Below are positions 18,271 through 27,204 of a DNA stretch of 64,000 nt, piece by piece. Source of the stretch: Rhizobium sp. 18065. Its GTDB lineage: Bacteria > Pseudomonadota > Alphaproteobacteria > Rhizobiales > Rhizobiaceae. The notes under the pieces were generated by a model. That model had not been told where the DNA came from. It searched no databases and worked only from the letters and a program-made list of their open reading frames with translations. Made by a program: the position numbers and the translations under genes. The DNA lies in contig NZ_CACSJP010000004.1 in the NCBI RefSeq assembly GCF_902706095.1, positions 248,001-312,000 on the forward strand, in the 5' to 3' direction. How positions within the stretch are numbered: position 1 is the first letter of the stretch; the number at the start of each line of letters is the position of its first letter.

Positions 18271-19050
18271 TCACTCGACGCCGCCGATTGTCTGCTGCGG
18301 CAGTTCGACCAGCGGCGCCGGGATGTCACAGGTCTTTTCCGCCGACTTGCAGATGTCGGCGATGACGCAGCGTTCGCATTCCGGCTTGCGCGCCTTGCAG
18401 CAGTAGCGCCCGTGCAGGATCAGCCAGTGATGGGCGTGGAACAGGTATTGCTTCGGCACGATCTTCATCAGGATGTCTTCGATCGCGTCCGGGGTCTTGG
18501 CCGGTGCGAGCCTGATGCGGTTGGCGATGCGCAGGATATGGGTATCGACGGCCATGGTCGGAATGCCGAAGGCCATGGACATGACCACATTGGCCGTCTT
18601 GCGCCCGACGCCGGGCAGCTTCACCAGCTCCTCCCGCGTCTTCGGCACGACGCTGCCGAAATCGTCGACAAGCATCCGGCTGAGCGCAATGACGTTCTTC
18701 GCCTTGTTGCGATAGAGCCCGATGGTCTTGATATGGTCGCGGACCTTGTCCTCGCCGAGAGCCAGCATCTTTTCCGGCGTGTCGGCCACCTTGAACAGGG
18801 CGCGGGTCGCCTTGTTAACGCCGGCGTCGGTTGCCTGGGCGGACAGCGCGACGGCGACGACGAGGGTGAACGGATTGACGTGTTCCAGCTCGCCCTTGGG
18901 TTCCGGCCGCTGGACCGAGAAGCGGCGGAAGATCTCCTCCAGCTCGGCGCGGGAATAGGCCGTGCGACGGCTTGTCGCTGCCGATTTTCGTGCCGGTTGA
19001 TTTGACTTTTTCAAGCTTTGGGTGCTGGATTTCGGCTTCGCAAGGGTCAT
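18271..19050 (-). CDS. nth: Endonuclease III
   Basis: Base-excision repair DNA glycosylase/AP lyase, 259 aa. The helix-hairpin-helix text LPGVGRKTANVV carries the catalytic Lys, and AVDTHILRI carries the catalytic Asp. The C-terminal cluster motif C-X6-C-X2-C-X5-C (CKARKPECERCVIADIC) would bind a 4Fe-4S cluster. The start at 19050 (MTLAKPKSS) gives a Lys/Ser-rich N-terminal extension of about 40 residues. A longer frame to 19131 would overlap the divergent DUF2244 gene at 19076 and is rejected. Confidence 0.96.
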   Translation of the reverse strand: MTLAKPKSSTQSLKKSNQPARKSAATSRRTAYSRAELEEIFRRFSVQRPEPKGELEHVNPFTLVVAVALSAQATDAGVNKATRALFKVADTPEKMLALGEDKVRDHIKTIGLYRNKAKNVIALSRMLVDDFGSVVPKTREELVKLPGVGRKTANVVMSMAFGIPTMAVDTHILRIANRIRLAPAKTPDAIEDILMKIVPKQYLFHAHHWLILHGRYCCKARKPECERCVIADICKSAEKTCDIPAPLVELPQQTIGGVE

Positions 19051-19075
19051 CGGAAATCTATAGTCGGGCAGGCGG

Positions 19076-19570
19076 ATGGAAGGCAATGTCGAGCAGGCGG
19101 CGGAGACGCCGATTTTTGCAGCGGAGCTCACGCCCTATCGATCGCTTGGGCCGAAGGGCTTCCGCGTGCTGCTGGTCCTGACCGGCGGCGTTTGCCTCGT
19201 GCATGCGCTGTTCTTCCTGGCGACCGGGGCCTGGCCGATCGGCCTGTTCTTCGGGCTGGATTTCCTTCTGCTCTATGGCGCCTTCCGGCTCAACTACCGG
19301 TCGGGCCGGGCGCGCGAGGAGGTCACCGTCTCGCGCAGCAATCTGTCGATCCGCAAGTTCACGCCCGCAGGCCGCATGACCGAGCACCGCTTCAACACGT
19401 TCTGGGCGCGGTTCTTCGTGCGCCGCCACGAGGAAATCGGCATCGTGTCGATGCAGGTGACCGGCGAAGGACGGCGCACAGATATCGGCTCCTTCCTCAA
19501 TCCCGATGATCGCGAGAGCTTCGCCAAGGCGTTTCGCGGCGCGCTGGCGACGGCGAAACAGCGGATCTGA
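19076..19570 (+). CDS. DUF2244 domain-containing membrane protein
   Basis: Protein of 164 aa matching the alphaproteobacterial DUF2244 family: FAAELTPYRSLGPKGFRVLL, two membrane segments near residues 28-48 and 52-70, then a soluble half with EEVTVSRSNLSIRKFTPAGR and the C-terminal GSFLNPDDRESFAKAFRGAL. The function is unknown for the family. It is divergent from nth with only 25 bp between starts, an arrangement that suggests a shared promoter zone. Confidence 0.85.
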   Translation: MEGNVEQAAETPIFAAELTPYRSLGPKGFRVLLVLTGGVCLVHALFFLATGAWPIGLFFGLDFLLLYGAFRLNYRSGRAREEVTVSRSNLSIRKFTPAGRMTEHRFNTFWARFFVRRHEEIGIVSMQVTGEGRRTDIGSFLNPDDRESFAKAFRGALATAKQRI

Positions 19571-19637
19571 GCGCAAGAAACGGGTGGCGTCGCCGTCCCC
19601 GTCGTGGTCAAGTCCCGTCCGAGATGAGGACCAGACC

Positions 19638-20522
19638 ATGACACTTGCGCAGCATATCGACCTTTCCCGTAGCACGGACATCACCCCCGACGGTGGCGAT
19701 TACGAGACCGTGCGCCAGGTGATCGAGATGCTGACGCTCGACTACCAGAGCCAACCGTCGCTGGAAACGATTGCAGACCGGCTCGGCCAGTCGCCGACGC
19801 AATTGCAAAAGACCTTCACCCGCTGGGCCGGGCTTTCACCGAAAGCATTTTTGCAGGCGGTGACGCTCGACCATGCCAAGCGGCTGCTCGGCCGCGAGGA
19901 GCTGCCACTCTTGGAAACCTCGCTGGAGCTTGGTCTGTCCGGACCCGGCCGGCTGCATGACCTGTTCGTTACCCATGAGGCGATGAGCCCGGGTGAATGG
20001 AAGGCCAGGGGTGCCGGCCTGACTATCCGCTACGGTTATCATCCGTCGCCGTTCGGGGTGGCGCTTGTCATGGCGACCGATCGCGGGTTGGCGGGGCTCG
20101 CCTTTGCCGATTTCGGCGGCGAGCGGGCCTGTTTCGACGACATGGCCTGCCGCTGGCCGAATGCGCAATTCGTCGAGGACCAGCTTGCCACGGCGCCTTA
20201 TGCCGGGCGTGTCTTCGATCCGGCGCGCTGGTCGTCGGATGAGCCCTTGCGGGTGGTGCTGATCGGGTCCGATTTCCAGGTCCGGGTCTGGGAAAGCCTG
20301 CTGTCGATCCCGCTCGGCAAGGCCGTCACCTATTCCGACATCGCTGCCAAGATCGGCCAGCCAACCGCAAGCCGGGCAGTCGGGGCCGCCGTTGGCCGCA
20401 ACCCGATTTCCTTCGTCGTGCCGTGCCACAGGGCGCTCGGCAAAAGCGGCGCGCTGACCGGTTATCACTGGGGCCTGACCCGCAAGCGGGCGATGCTGGG
20501 CTGGGAGCAGGGGAAGGCTTAG
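19638..20522 (+). CDS. Ada-like methylated-DNA--protein-cysteine methyltransferase with AraC-type helix-turn-helix
   Basis: DNA-repair protein of 294 aa. Residues about 25-122 are an AraC-like DNA-binding domain (SLETIADRLGQSPTQLQKTFTRWAGLSPKAFLQ). Residues about 128-290 are an O6-alkylguanine transferase domain with the acceptor cysteine C263 in VVPCHRALGK. The N-terminal zinc-binding phosphotriester-repair domain of full-length Ada is absent. The start at 19638 follows GAGGACCAGACC; the open frame reaches back to 19506 inside DUF2244. It probably repairs alkyl damage and may regulate genes, but the methyl-sensing switch of Ada is missing. Confidence 0.93.
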   Translation: MTLAQHIDLSRSTDITPDGGDYETVRQVIEMLTLDYQSQPSLETIADRLGQSPTQLQKTFTRWAGLSPKAFLQAVTLDHAKRLLGREELPLLETSLELGLSGPGRLHDLFVTHEAMSPGEWKARGAGLTIRYGYHPSPFGVALVMATDRGLAGLAFADFGGERACFDDMACRWPNAQFVEDQLATAPYAGRVFDPARWSSDEPLRVVLIGSDFQVRVWESLLSIPLGKAVTYSDIAAKIGQPTASRAVGAAVGRNPISFVVPCHRALGKSGALTGYHWGLTRKRAMLGWEQGKA

Positions 20523-20597
20523 GGAGCTGTTGGCGATCGCGTTGGCAATTTCCGCTATCCGGTGTAGCGTTGTGACCATCACGCGAAGGACCGTGCC

Positions 20598-20891
20598 ATG
20601 CCAATCCGCGATGTCGACTTAACCGAATACCATGAGCAGGTGATCGACCGGCTGGTGGAATCCGGGCGCTATCAGAATGCCAGTGAGGTCATGCGCGAGG
20701 GATTGCGGCTGGTTGAACAACGGGAAAATCTGGAAGCGGCAAAGCTTGCAGCGTTACGCGATGCGGCACAGCAAGGATTTGCGGATCTGGATCAGGGACG
20801 TTTCATCGATCTACCCGCAGAAGGTCTTGAGGAGCTTCTTGCCGAACTCGGTCTCGAGGCTGAGGCCAAACGTCAAAAAGCGGGGTCCTGA
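20598..20891 (+). CDS. ParD-type antitoxin
   Basis: Small protein of 97 aa with the ribbon-helix-helix ParD/CC2985 pattern (VDLTEYHEQVIDRLVESGRYQNASEVMREGLRLVEQRE) followed by an acidic C-terminal tail that would wrap the toxin. GAAGGA precedes the ATG. It lies 75 bp after the Ada-like gene and 5 bp before the toxin gene, the usual antitoxin-first order. It should bind its own promoter and neutralise the ParE-like partner. Confidence 0.9.
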   Translation: MPIRDVDLTEYHEQVIDRLVESGRYQNASEVMREGLRLVEQRENLEAAKLAALRDAAQQGFADLDQGRFIDLPAEGLEELLAELGLEAEAKRQKAGS

Positions 20892-20896
20892 GGTGG

Positions 20897-21265
20897 ATGG
20901 CTCAAGTTCGTCTGTCGCAGGCGGCTCGAGCCGATATCGTTGATATCCTGATGTGGACTTCACAGACTTTCGGAGAGGGCGCTCGTCTGCGTTATGAGCG
21001 GCTGCTCGGCATAGCCCTGCGTAACCTGTCCGAGGACCCACTGCGTTTGGGGACGGTGGAGCGACCTGAGCTTGGAGACGATATCCGGAGCTATCATCTG
21101 AGACATGCACGCGAATGGGCTCGGCTTAAGGGTGTTGTCGTTCAGCGTCCACGACATCTATTGCTCTATCGTATCGCGGGGACTGGCATGATTGGTATTG
21201 GCCGCATTCTGCATGATACGATGGAACTGGAACGTCATCGGCCTCGCGATTACGGAGATGGCTGA
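20897..21265 (+). CDS. ParE-type toxin (RelE/ParE superfamily)
   Basis: Toxin of 122 aa with family text at both ends: RLSQAARADIVDILMWTSQTFGEGARLRYERLL and the C-terminal IGIGRILHDTMELERHRP. ParE toxins usually poison DNA gyrase, and that role is inferred from the family. It is somewhat longer than typical (about 95-105 aa). The start lies 5 bp after the antitoxin stop, so translation is probably coupled. The 3' end overlaps the 3' end of the convergent SorC-type gene by 16 bp. Confidence 0.87.
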   Translation: MAQVRLSQAARADIVDILMWTSQTFGEGARLRYERLLGIALRNLSEDPLRLGTVERPELGDDIRSYHLRHAREWARLKGVVVQRPRHLLLYRIAGTGMIGIGRILHDTMELERHRPRDYGDG

Positions 21266-22311
21266 TCAGCCGGGCCAGTATCAGTCCCCACCATCCCCAG
21301 CAATTCCCGCGCAGCACTCTCATCCGTGATCAGTGTGTTGCAGCCGATGCGCTTGATCGTGGCGCGGATGGCGACTGCGCGGTGGGCGCCGCCGGAGGAG
21401 ATGACGATGTGTTTCGCCTTTTTCAGCGTATCGAGATCGACCGACATGACACGCTCATTGATCGGGTGATCGACCGAGTGGCCGTCGGCATCGAGGAAGT
21501 TGAACATGGTGTCGCAGACGCAGCCGGCGGCGATCAGTTCCTCCAGCGTCTCGTGGCTGATGAAACCTTCCGACAGCGAGGTCGAATGCGGGCCGATGTC
21601 ACCGCAGGAGACAATGGCGAGGTCAAGGTTTTCGGCGAGATCATAGAGCGTCTTCAGGCCGCATTTTTCAATCAGCGCCCGCTTGGTGGCAACGGAATCG
21701 ACCAATAGCGGCGCGAGGAACATGTAACATTCAGCACCAAGCTGGCTCGCCAGCCGCCAGGTGTAGTCGATCGGGTTGGTCTGATGGACGGCGACAATGC
21801 CGCCGAGCAGCGAGACGACCTTGCAGTTTTCCCGGCGCGGCGGGCGAAAACCCGACAGCGAGGCAGTCATCGTGCGGCCCCAGCCGACGCCGATCGTGGC
21901 ATTGTCGGTGACCACTTCGGTGAGGAACTGGCCGAGCGCCAGGCCAACCGCGCTGGCGATCGAGGCGGCATCCTGATTTGCGGGAGAGGGCACCACTACG
22001 GCCTCGTCGAGGCCAAACGCCTTTTCCAGCCGCACGGCCAGTTCGACGCAATCGCCGATGCCGTCGCTGATCCAGATCTGCACCTCGGCCCGCTTCAGGG
22101 CCTCGTCGAGCATGCGGATGACCGTCGAGCGGCTGATGCCGAGGCGGTCGGCGACATCCTTCTGGGTCAGGCCCTGATTGTAGTAGAGCCATGCCGCCCG
22201 CAGGCGCTGCGATGCCGCGTCGGAATAGGTGCTGTGCGTTTCCCGTCTGAGCTTGGCCAAGAGTTGCGGTATCCTGATATTGTCAAAGCGCACTATTTCC
22301 CGATATGACAC
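21250..22311 (-). CDS. SorC/DeoR-type sugar-binding transcriptional regulator
   Basis: Regulator of up to 353 aa. A helix-turn-helix lies near residues 40-75 (AAWLYYNQGLTQKDVADRLGISRSTVIRMLDEAL), followed by a SorC-type effector domain from about residue 95 (LEKAFGLDEAVVVPS, ATIGVGWGRTM, CGDIGPHSTSLSEGFI). Such proteins sense phosphorylated sugars. The start is uncertain: the longest frame uses GTG at 22311, but GTG at 22293 has a better GGGA spacing. It is divergent from transaldolase, which makes control of pentose-phosphate metabolism plausible. A short palindrome sits over its start. Confidence 0.88.
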   Translation of the reverse strand: MSYREIVRFDNIRIPQLLAKLRRETHSTYSDAASQRLRAAWLYYNQGLTQKDVADRLGISRSTVIRMLDEALKRAEVQIWISDGIGDCVELAVRLEKAFGLDEAVVVPSPANQDAASIASAVGLALGQFLTEVVTDNATIGVGWGRTMTASLSGFRPPRRENCKVVSLLGGIVAVHQTNPIDYTWRLASQLGAECYMFLAPLLVDSVATKRALIEKCGLKTLYDLAENLDLAIVSCGDIGPHSTSLSEGFISHETLEELIAAGCVCDTMFNFLDADGHSVDHPINERVMSVDLDTLKKAKHIVISSGGAHRAVAIRATIKRIGCNTLITDESAARELLGMVGTDTGPADQPSP

Positions 22312-22319
22312 TTATGTCA
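22306..22319. promoter_or_regulatory. Palindrome over the SorC-type regulator start, possible autoregulatory operator
   Basis: TGACACTTATGTCA forms 5-bp arms (TGACA/TGTCA) around CTTA at the 5' end of the regulator gene, in the divergent region shared with tal. Its position would fit autorepression. The arms are short, so chance is not excluded. Confidence 0.3.
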
Positions 22320-22473
22320 AATCCGATGAACAAATGTCTTGACTTCCTCCCCCCGCAGTTGCGATAGTCTAGGCTATAATCGCGCGCGTTCATCTTGCCG
22401 GTCTTTGCGCCGGATCCTCGGGAACGAATGGCCGTTGAACAGGTTTAACTAAGCAAATTCGAAGGATATCCGC

Positions 22474-23430
22474 ATGACTTCCAAACTCGAACAGCTTCGC
22501 GCCATGACGACCGTTGTTGCCGATACCGGCGACATCGAGGCGGTCGCCCGCCTGAAGCCTGTCGATTGCACGACCAATCCGTCGATCGTCCTCAAGGCGC
22601 TGGGCACGGATGCCTTTGCCGATGCCTTCAAGGAAGCGATTGCCTGGGGCAAGGCCAAGGGCGGCAAGGATGATGCCGTCGTCGGCGCCATCGCCGACCG
22701 TATGGCCATCTCGGTTGGTGCAGCCCTCTCCAAGCTCGTTCCGGGCCGTGTCTCGACCGAAGTCGATGCCGACCTGTCGTTCGACACCAAGGCGTCGATC
22801 GAGAAGGCCCATGGCATCATTGCCGGCTACAAGGAACGCGGCATCGAGAAGGATCGCATCCTGATCAAGCTCGCCTCCACCTGGGAAGGCATCCGGGCTG
22901 CCGAAGTGCTGCAGAAGGAAGGCATCGACTGCAACCTGACGCTGCTGTTCTCCAAGGCCCAGGCGATTGCATGCGCCGAAGCCAAGGTGTTCCTGATCTC
23001 GCCCTTCGTCGGCCGTATCCTTGACTGGTACAAGAAGTCGACCGGCGAAAACTACACATCGGAAACCGATCCGGGCGTGGTCTCGGTGCGCGCCATCTAC
23101 GATTATTACAAGGCGAACGGCATCAACACGATCGTCATGGGCGCCTCGTTCCGCAATGCCGGCGAAATCGAAGCACTGGCCGGTTGCGACCGCCTGACGA
23201 TCAGCCCGCAGCTGCTTGACGAATTGAATGCCGCCGAAGGCGATCTTCCGCGCATGCTGTCGCCGGAAAAGGCCAAGGCCGAACCGCTGGTTTCGCTCGA
23301 CGAAAAGGCGTTCCGCTGGGCGATGAACGAAGATGCGATGGCGACCGAAAAGCTGGCCGAAGGCATTCGTGGCTTTGCCAAGGATCTCGGCACGTTGCGT
23401 GGCCAGATTTCCAAGGCGCTTTCCGCTTAA
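22474..23430 (+). CDS. tal: Transaldolase
   Basis: Class-1 (TalB-type) transaldolase of 318 aa in the non-oxidative pentose phosphate pathway. It moves a dihydroxyacetone unit between sugar phosphates. The Schiff-base lysine is K132 in [12 protein letters not shown], the position used in E. coli Tal[13 protein letters not shown] at the N-terminus and [32 protein letters not shown] are also typical. CGAAGGATATCCGC precedes the ATG. It is transcribed alone and closed by a clear terminator at 23451-23487. It would handle pentose phosphate produced by the xylose genes at 49542-52355. Confidence 0.97.
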   Translation: MTSKLEQLRAMTTVVADTGDIEAVARLKPVDCTTNPSIVLKALGTDAFADAFKEAIAWGKAKGGKDDAVVGAIADRMAISVGAALSKLVPGRVSTEVDADLSFDTKASIEKAHGIIAGYKERGIEKDRILIKLASTWEGIRAAEVLQKEGIDCNLTLLFSKAQAIACAEAKVFLISPFVGRILDWYKKSTGENYTSETDPGVVSVRAIYDYYKANGINTIVMGASFRNAGEIEALAGCDRLTISPQLLDELNAAEGDLPRMLSPEKAKAEPLVSLDEKAFRWAMNEDAMATEKLAEGIRGFAKDLGTLRGQISKALSA

Positions 23431-23450
23431 GGCCTGCCCCATACCTCCAG

Positions 23451-23487
23451 AAAGGCGCTGCGATCCACCCGCGGCGCCTTTTTTTGC
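23451..23487 (+). terminator. Rho-independent terminator of tal
   Basis: AAAGGCGC (23451-23458) pairs with GCGCCTTT (23474-23481), and the stem runs into a tract of seven T. It begins 21 bp after the tal stop. It faces the convergent SH3-domain gene. Confidence 0.85.
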
Positions 23488-23506
23488 ATTCACCAGCCGA
23501 CGATGT

Positions 23507-23989
23507 TCAAGGTCTGCGCGGCCGGTGCGGGCGACCCGGATCGTTCGGAAGCGGGATCGGAATGATCGGCTGGATCTCCAGCCGCCGGTCATCATAAGGC
23601 ATGAAGCCGGCATCCTCGAGCAGGAAGCGGCCATCGACCCAGCCGGAAATGCGCGGTCGATCGACGGTTGCCACGCGGCACCAGTATCCACCCCGGCTTT
23701 CGCGGCAGTTCAGCCGTTCGATCGGCGATCCCTCATCCAGCATGTGGATGACGCGGAAGTTCGGGCCGGCGCCGGAATAGACGGCAAGCCGGGCTCCGGG
23801 CGGCAGGCCTTGCACATGCCAGAGATAGGTATCCATCATCTGGCCGCCGCCGAGATCGGGCGCCGGGATCACCTGCGGTTGCTGGGCGAGCACAGGAGCA
23901 GCCGGGATCATGCCCAGGCCGATGAGCGATGCGGCAGCCACGATGGCAGTGCGGCGCGTCTTTGCTGCCAGGCGAATGCGGTTGCGCAT
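23507..23989 (-). CDS. Exported SH3-domain protein
   Basis: Small exported protein of 160 aa. A Sec signal (residues about 12-36, TRRTAIVAAASLIGLGMIPAAPVLA) is followed by a bacterial SH3 (SH3_3) domain at about 52-125. Visible there are YLWHVQGLPPGARLAVYSGAGPNF, a cysteine pair in NCRESRGGYWCRV that may form a disulphide, and SGWVDGRFL. The C-terminus is Pro/Arg-rich. Such domains often bind peptidoglycan or peptides in the periplasm. No partner is visible, since the next gene is 950 bp away. Confidence 0.82.
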   Translation of the reverse strand: MRNRIRLAAKTRRTAIVAAASLIGLGMIPAAPVLAQQPQVIPAPDLGGGQMMDTYLWHVQGLPPGARLAVYSGAGPNFRVIHMLDEGSPIERLNCRESRGGYWCRVATVDRPRISGWVDGRFLLEDAGFMPYDDRRLEIQPIIPIPLPNDPGRPHRPRRP

Positions 23990-23999
23990 ATGGTACTCC

Positions 24000-24939
24000 C
24001 TGATGATTCCACCCGCATGATACGGGGTAGGCCCGCGCTATGCCACCGGTTTGGCCGTTCAGGGTAAACGGGTGGGCGCATACGCCATCGTGCGTTGCGG
24101 AAGCGGTGAACTTGCGGCCGACACCAGCATGCCACCCTCAAAGCAGCTCTCAAAGCCCACTTCAAACCATCCCAAACCCCATTCCCACGGGGATGAGTTT
24201 TCCAAATCGCCCAACGTTTTCAATAAAACGCACCCCATTTCATCCCCCTGGTTTTGAGCCGTGCGATACTCTTCCCCGTTCCGCTTTCGGATACACCGGG
24301 TATTGCGAGCCCGGCGAAGCGGAACCGGTGCCGGAGGGCGCGGCTGTCGCTGGCCAGATCCTCCGGGCCGGATGCAACGGTCTCCCTCCGGTGGAGGGAT
24401 GGTGGATGGCAAAGACCTCGGATGGTTTGAGCCAACCTCGATCCCAACGGCCATCGGACGTGCCTAAGCGGCACACAAACAAGGCGCCGGATCCGGTCAA
24501 CGGGTGCGGTGACAAAGACGGCGGGAGCTGCGGCGACAATGCCAAGGCTCCCCGGGCGAGGGTCAGGTCGGGATGTGCGCACATCCGCCGAGAACCTGAA
24601 ACCTCCCGGGCACCCGGCCAGGACGTTTCGGCAAGAGACGTTTCGGACCCAAGCCCGGTTGACGGTGAAACGCTTGGTTTCGCCGGCCAAAGCCGCCTTG
24701 CCAGAGAGACGCATGCAACCGGCAAAAATCGCCGAACGGGGCGCCGGAAGGAGCCATATAAATTATTCATACAGGTTGCTTCTGGCGCCCTGTCCGAGAC
24801 TGACACGCTATCCCCGGAGGAGGACAATCCGACCGGTGGTTTGGCATGCGATTTTTGAAGATTTTGATTTTACCCCGGCAACGCATTCAACGCTGCCGGC
24901 GGCATGGGTGGCTGGATTGTCATCCCCGGGTGTTTCGCC
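24000..24939. other. Unexplained intergenic region of about 940 bp
   Basis: No recognised gene. Overlapping open frames run on both strands (for example 24240-24827 minus and 24406-24858 plus), but their products are Pro/Ser/Arg-rich with no family text. The region contains a perfect 16-bp palindrome GGATGTGCGCACATCC (24571-24586), two copies of GACGTTTCGG 16 bp apart (24623 and 24639), and an AT-rich patch near 24755-24775. I compared it by eye with RNase P RNA and tmRNA motifs and saw no match. It could be a decayed gene or a structured RNA. Confidence 0.5.
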
Positions 24940-26364
24940 TCAATGGGCGATCATCACATGGCGGACGGCGGTATAGTCCTCCAGCGCATAAACCGACATG
25001 TCCTTGCCGTAGCCCGACTGCTTCAGGCCGCCATGCGGCATCTCGTTGCACAGCATGAAATGGGTGTTGATCCAGGTGCAGCCGTAGCGCAGCTTGGCGG
25101 CCGTCTGCATGGCGCGCGAGATGTCCTTGGTCCAGACGGACGAGGCGAGGCCGTAGTCGCTGTCATTGGCCCAGGTGACCGCCTGATCGACATCCGAGAA
25201 ACGGGTGACGGAGACGACCGGGCCGAAGACTTCGCGGCGAACGATCTCGTCGTCCTGCAGGGCACCGGCGATGACGGTCGGGGCATAGAAGAAGCCCTTG
25301 TCCGAGCCGAGCTTGCCGCCGGTCACCACTTCCATGTGCTTGTGTTCGGAGGCGCGGGCGACGAAGCTTTCGACGCGGTCGCGCTGGCGCTTGGAGATCA
25401 GTGGGCCGATCTCGTTTTCTGTGTCGTCGGCCTGGTTGTATTTCAGTGTCGAGACGGCGGAGGCGAGGTCAGCAACGAATTTTTCGTAGACCTTGTCGGC
25501 AGCATAGATGCGGCAGGCGGCGGTGCAGTCCTGGCCGGCATTGTAGTAGCCGAAGGTCCGGATCGCCGAGACGACGGCGTCGATATCGGCGTCGTCATAG
25601 ATGATGACAGGGGCCTTGCCGCCGAGTTCGAGATGGGTGCGCTTGACGGTCTTGGCAGCGGCCGCCAGCACCTTCTTGCCGGTGGCGATATCGCCGGTGA
25701 TCGACACCATTGATATCTTCGGGTGGTTGATGATCGCGTTGCCGACGCTTTCGCCGCGGCCGAGCACGACATTGACCACACCTTCCGGCAGGATGTCGGC
25801 CATCAGCTTGGCCATTTTCAGCGCGGTCAGCGGGGTCTGTTCCGACGGCTTGAAGACGACCGTGTTGCCGGCGGCAATTGCCGGGGCCAGCTTCCAGGCC
25901 ATCATCATCAGCGGATAGTTCCACGGCGCGATCGAGCCGACGATGCCGATCGGATCGCGGCGGATCATCGAGGTGAAGCCGGGTAGGTATTCACCGGCGG
26001 CCGGCGCCTGCAGCGTGCGGATCGCGCCGGCGAAGAAGCGGTAGCAGTCGACAATGGCCGGGATCTCGTCGTTGAGCACGGCATTGATCGGCTTGCCGCA
26101 GTTCAGCGCTTCGAGCGTGGCGAAACCCAGCGCGTCCTTTTCCACGGCGTCGGCGATGGCGAGAAGATAGGCCGAGCGCTGGCCGGGTGTGGTGGTCGAC
26201 CATGACTGGAAGGCTTTGTCGGCTGCATCGACAGCGGCGTCGATCTGGCCAAGCGACGCTTCGGCCAAATCGAGGATCATCTCGCCGGTCTTCGGGTTGA
26301 GGATCTTTTCCTCGATCTCGGTGCCGGCCTCGAATTTCGCGCCGATCAGCATCTGGGTGTCCAT
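24940..26364 (-). CDS. Gamma-aminobutyraldehyde dehydrogenase
   Basis: NAD-dependent aldehyde dehydrogenase of 474 aa, resembling E. coli PatD/YdcW, which oxidises 4-aminobutanal from putrescine to GABA. Catalytic Cys280 lies in [13 protein letters not shown] and the general base Glu246 in [10 protein letters not shown]. The cofactor-binding text [30 protein letters not shown] is clear. The N-terminal [20 protein letters not shown] fits this subfamily. It is the last gene of a leftward polyamine-type ABC operon, 24 bp after the permease, which supports the polyamine assignment. Confidence 0.9.
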   Translation of the reverse strand: MDTQMLIGAKFEAGTEIEEKILNPKTGEMILDLAEASLGQIDAAVDAADKAFQSWSTTTPGQRSAYLLAIADAVEKDALGFATLEALNCGKPINAVLNDEIPAIVDCYRFFAGAIRTLQAPAAGEYLPGFTSMIRRDPIGIVGSIAPWNYPLMMMAWKLAPAIAAGNTVVFKPSEQTPLTALKMAKLMADILPEGVVNVVLGRGESVGNAIINHPKISMVSITGDIATGKKVLAAAAKTVKRTHLELGGKAPVIIYDDADIDAVVSAIRTFGYYNAGQDCTAACRIYAADKVYEKFVADLASAVSTLKYNQADDTENEIGPLISKRQRDRVESFVARASEHKHMEVVTGGKLGSDKGFFYAPTVIAGALQDDEIVRREVFGPVVSVTRFSDVDQAVTWANDSDYGLASSVWTKDISRAMQTAAKLRYGCTWINTHFMLCNEMPHGGLKQSGYGKDMSVYALEDYTAVRHVMIAH

Positions 26365-26388
26365 GTCGTTCTCCCTCGTTTTTGACGG

Positions 26389-27204
26389 TTATTTGCCACT
26401 GCCGGACACCTGGTCGGTGTCGCGGGTGAGATAAAAGGCGGCCAGGATCGGCAGGAATGTGACGATCACCACGACCATGGCGACGACGTTCGTGACAGGT
26501 CGCTGGCGCGGGCGGATCAGTTCTTCCAGCATCCAGATCGGCAATGTCGATTGCTGGCCGCCGGTAAAGGTGGTGACGATGACCTCGTCGAAGGACAGGG
26601 CGAAGGCAAGCATGCCGCCGGCCAGAAGTGCCGTCGCGATGTTCGGCAGGATGATGTAGCGGAAGGTCTGGAAGCCATCGGCACCGAGATCCATCGACGC
26701 TTCGATCAGCGAACCTGAGGTGCGGCGGAAGCGGGCCACCGCATTGTTGTAGACGACGACGACGCAAAAAGTGCCGTGGCCGAGAATGATCGTCCACATC
26801 GAGAACGGGATCTCGCCGAGCGAAAAGGCCGAGCGCAGGGCGATGCCGGTGATGATGCCGGGCAGGGCGATCGGCAGGATGACAAGCAGCGAGATCGCTT
26901 CGCGGCCGAAGAATTTCGTCCGGGCCACGGCGGCGGCGGCCAGCGTGCCGAGCACCATCGCGATCAGCGTTGCGATGGTGGCGACCCTGACCGACAGCCA
27001 CAGTGCTTCCCAGATGTCGGGACGGTTCCAGGCAATGGCGAACCACTTGGTGGTCAAGCCCGGCGGCGGCCACTGGAAGCTCTTTTCCTCGGTGGTGAAG
27101 GCGTAGACGAAGATCAGCAGGATCGGCAGATGCAGGAAGGCGAGGCCGCCTGCGGCTGCCAGTTTCAACGGCAGACCTGCCGCATTGGGACGATCAGAGC
27201 GCAT
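26389..27204 (-). CDS. Putrescine/spermidine-type ABC permease (PotC/YdcV-like)
   Basis: Inner-membrane permease of 271 aa with six hydrophobic segments. PotC-like text includes [33 protein letters not shown], the EAA loop ([23 protein letters not shown]) and [13 protein letters not shown]. It overlaps the preceding permease gene by 11 bp. An ATP site is absent, as expected. It pairs with the PotB-like permease encoded just before it. Confidence 0.92.
   Translation of the reverse strand: MRSDRPNAAGLPLKLAAAGGLAFLHLPILLIFVYAFTTEEKSFQWPPPGLTTKWFAIAWNRPDIWEALWLSVRVATIATLIAMVLGTLAAAAVARTKFFGREAISLLVILPIALPGIITGIALRSAFSLGEIPFSMWTIILGHGTFCVVVVYNNAVARFRRTSGSLIEASMDLGADGFQTFRYIILPNIATALLAGGMLAFALSFDEVIVTTFTGGQQSTLPIWMLEELIRPRQRPVTNVVAMVVVIVTFLPILAAFYLTRDTDQVSGSGK

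Noticed and set aside
22339..22380. Sigma-70 promoter for tal (TTGACT and TATAAT words)
   Set aside because: The two words are 30 bp apart, too far for one promoter; alternative -10 words are weak, so no promoter is called.
24240..24827. Protein-coding gene on the minus strand in the large gap
   Set aside because: The product is Ser/Pro/Arg-rich, lacks family text and overlaps an equally long plus-strand frame, so it is more likely a GC-bias artefact.
24000..24939. RNase P RNA, tmRNA or other known large RNA
   Set aside because: Conserved sequences such as the RNase P GAGGAAAGUCC core or a tmRNA tag and CCA end were not found.
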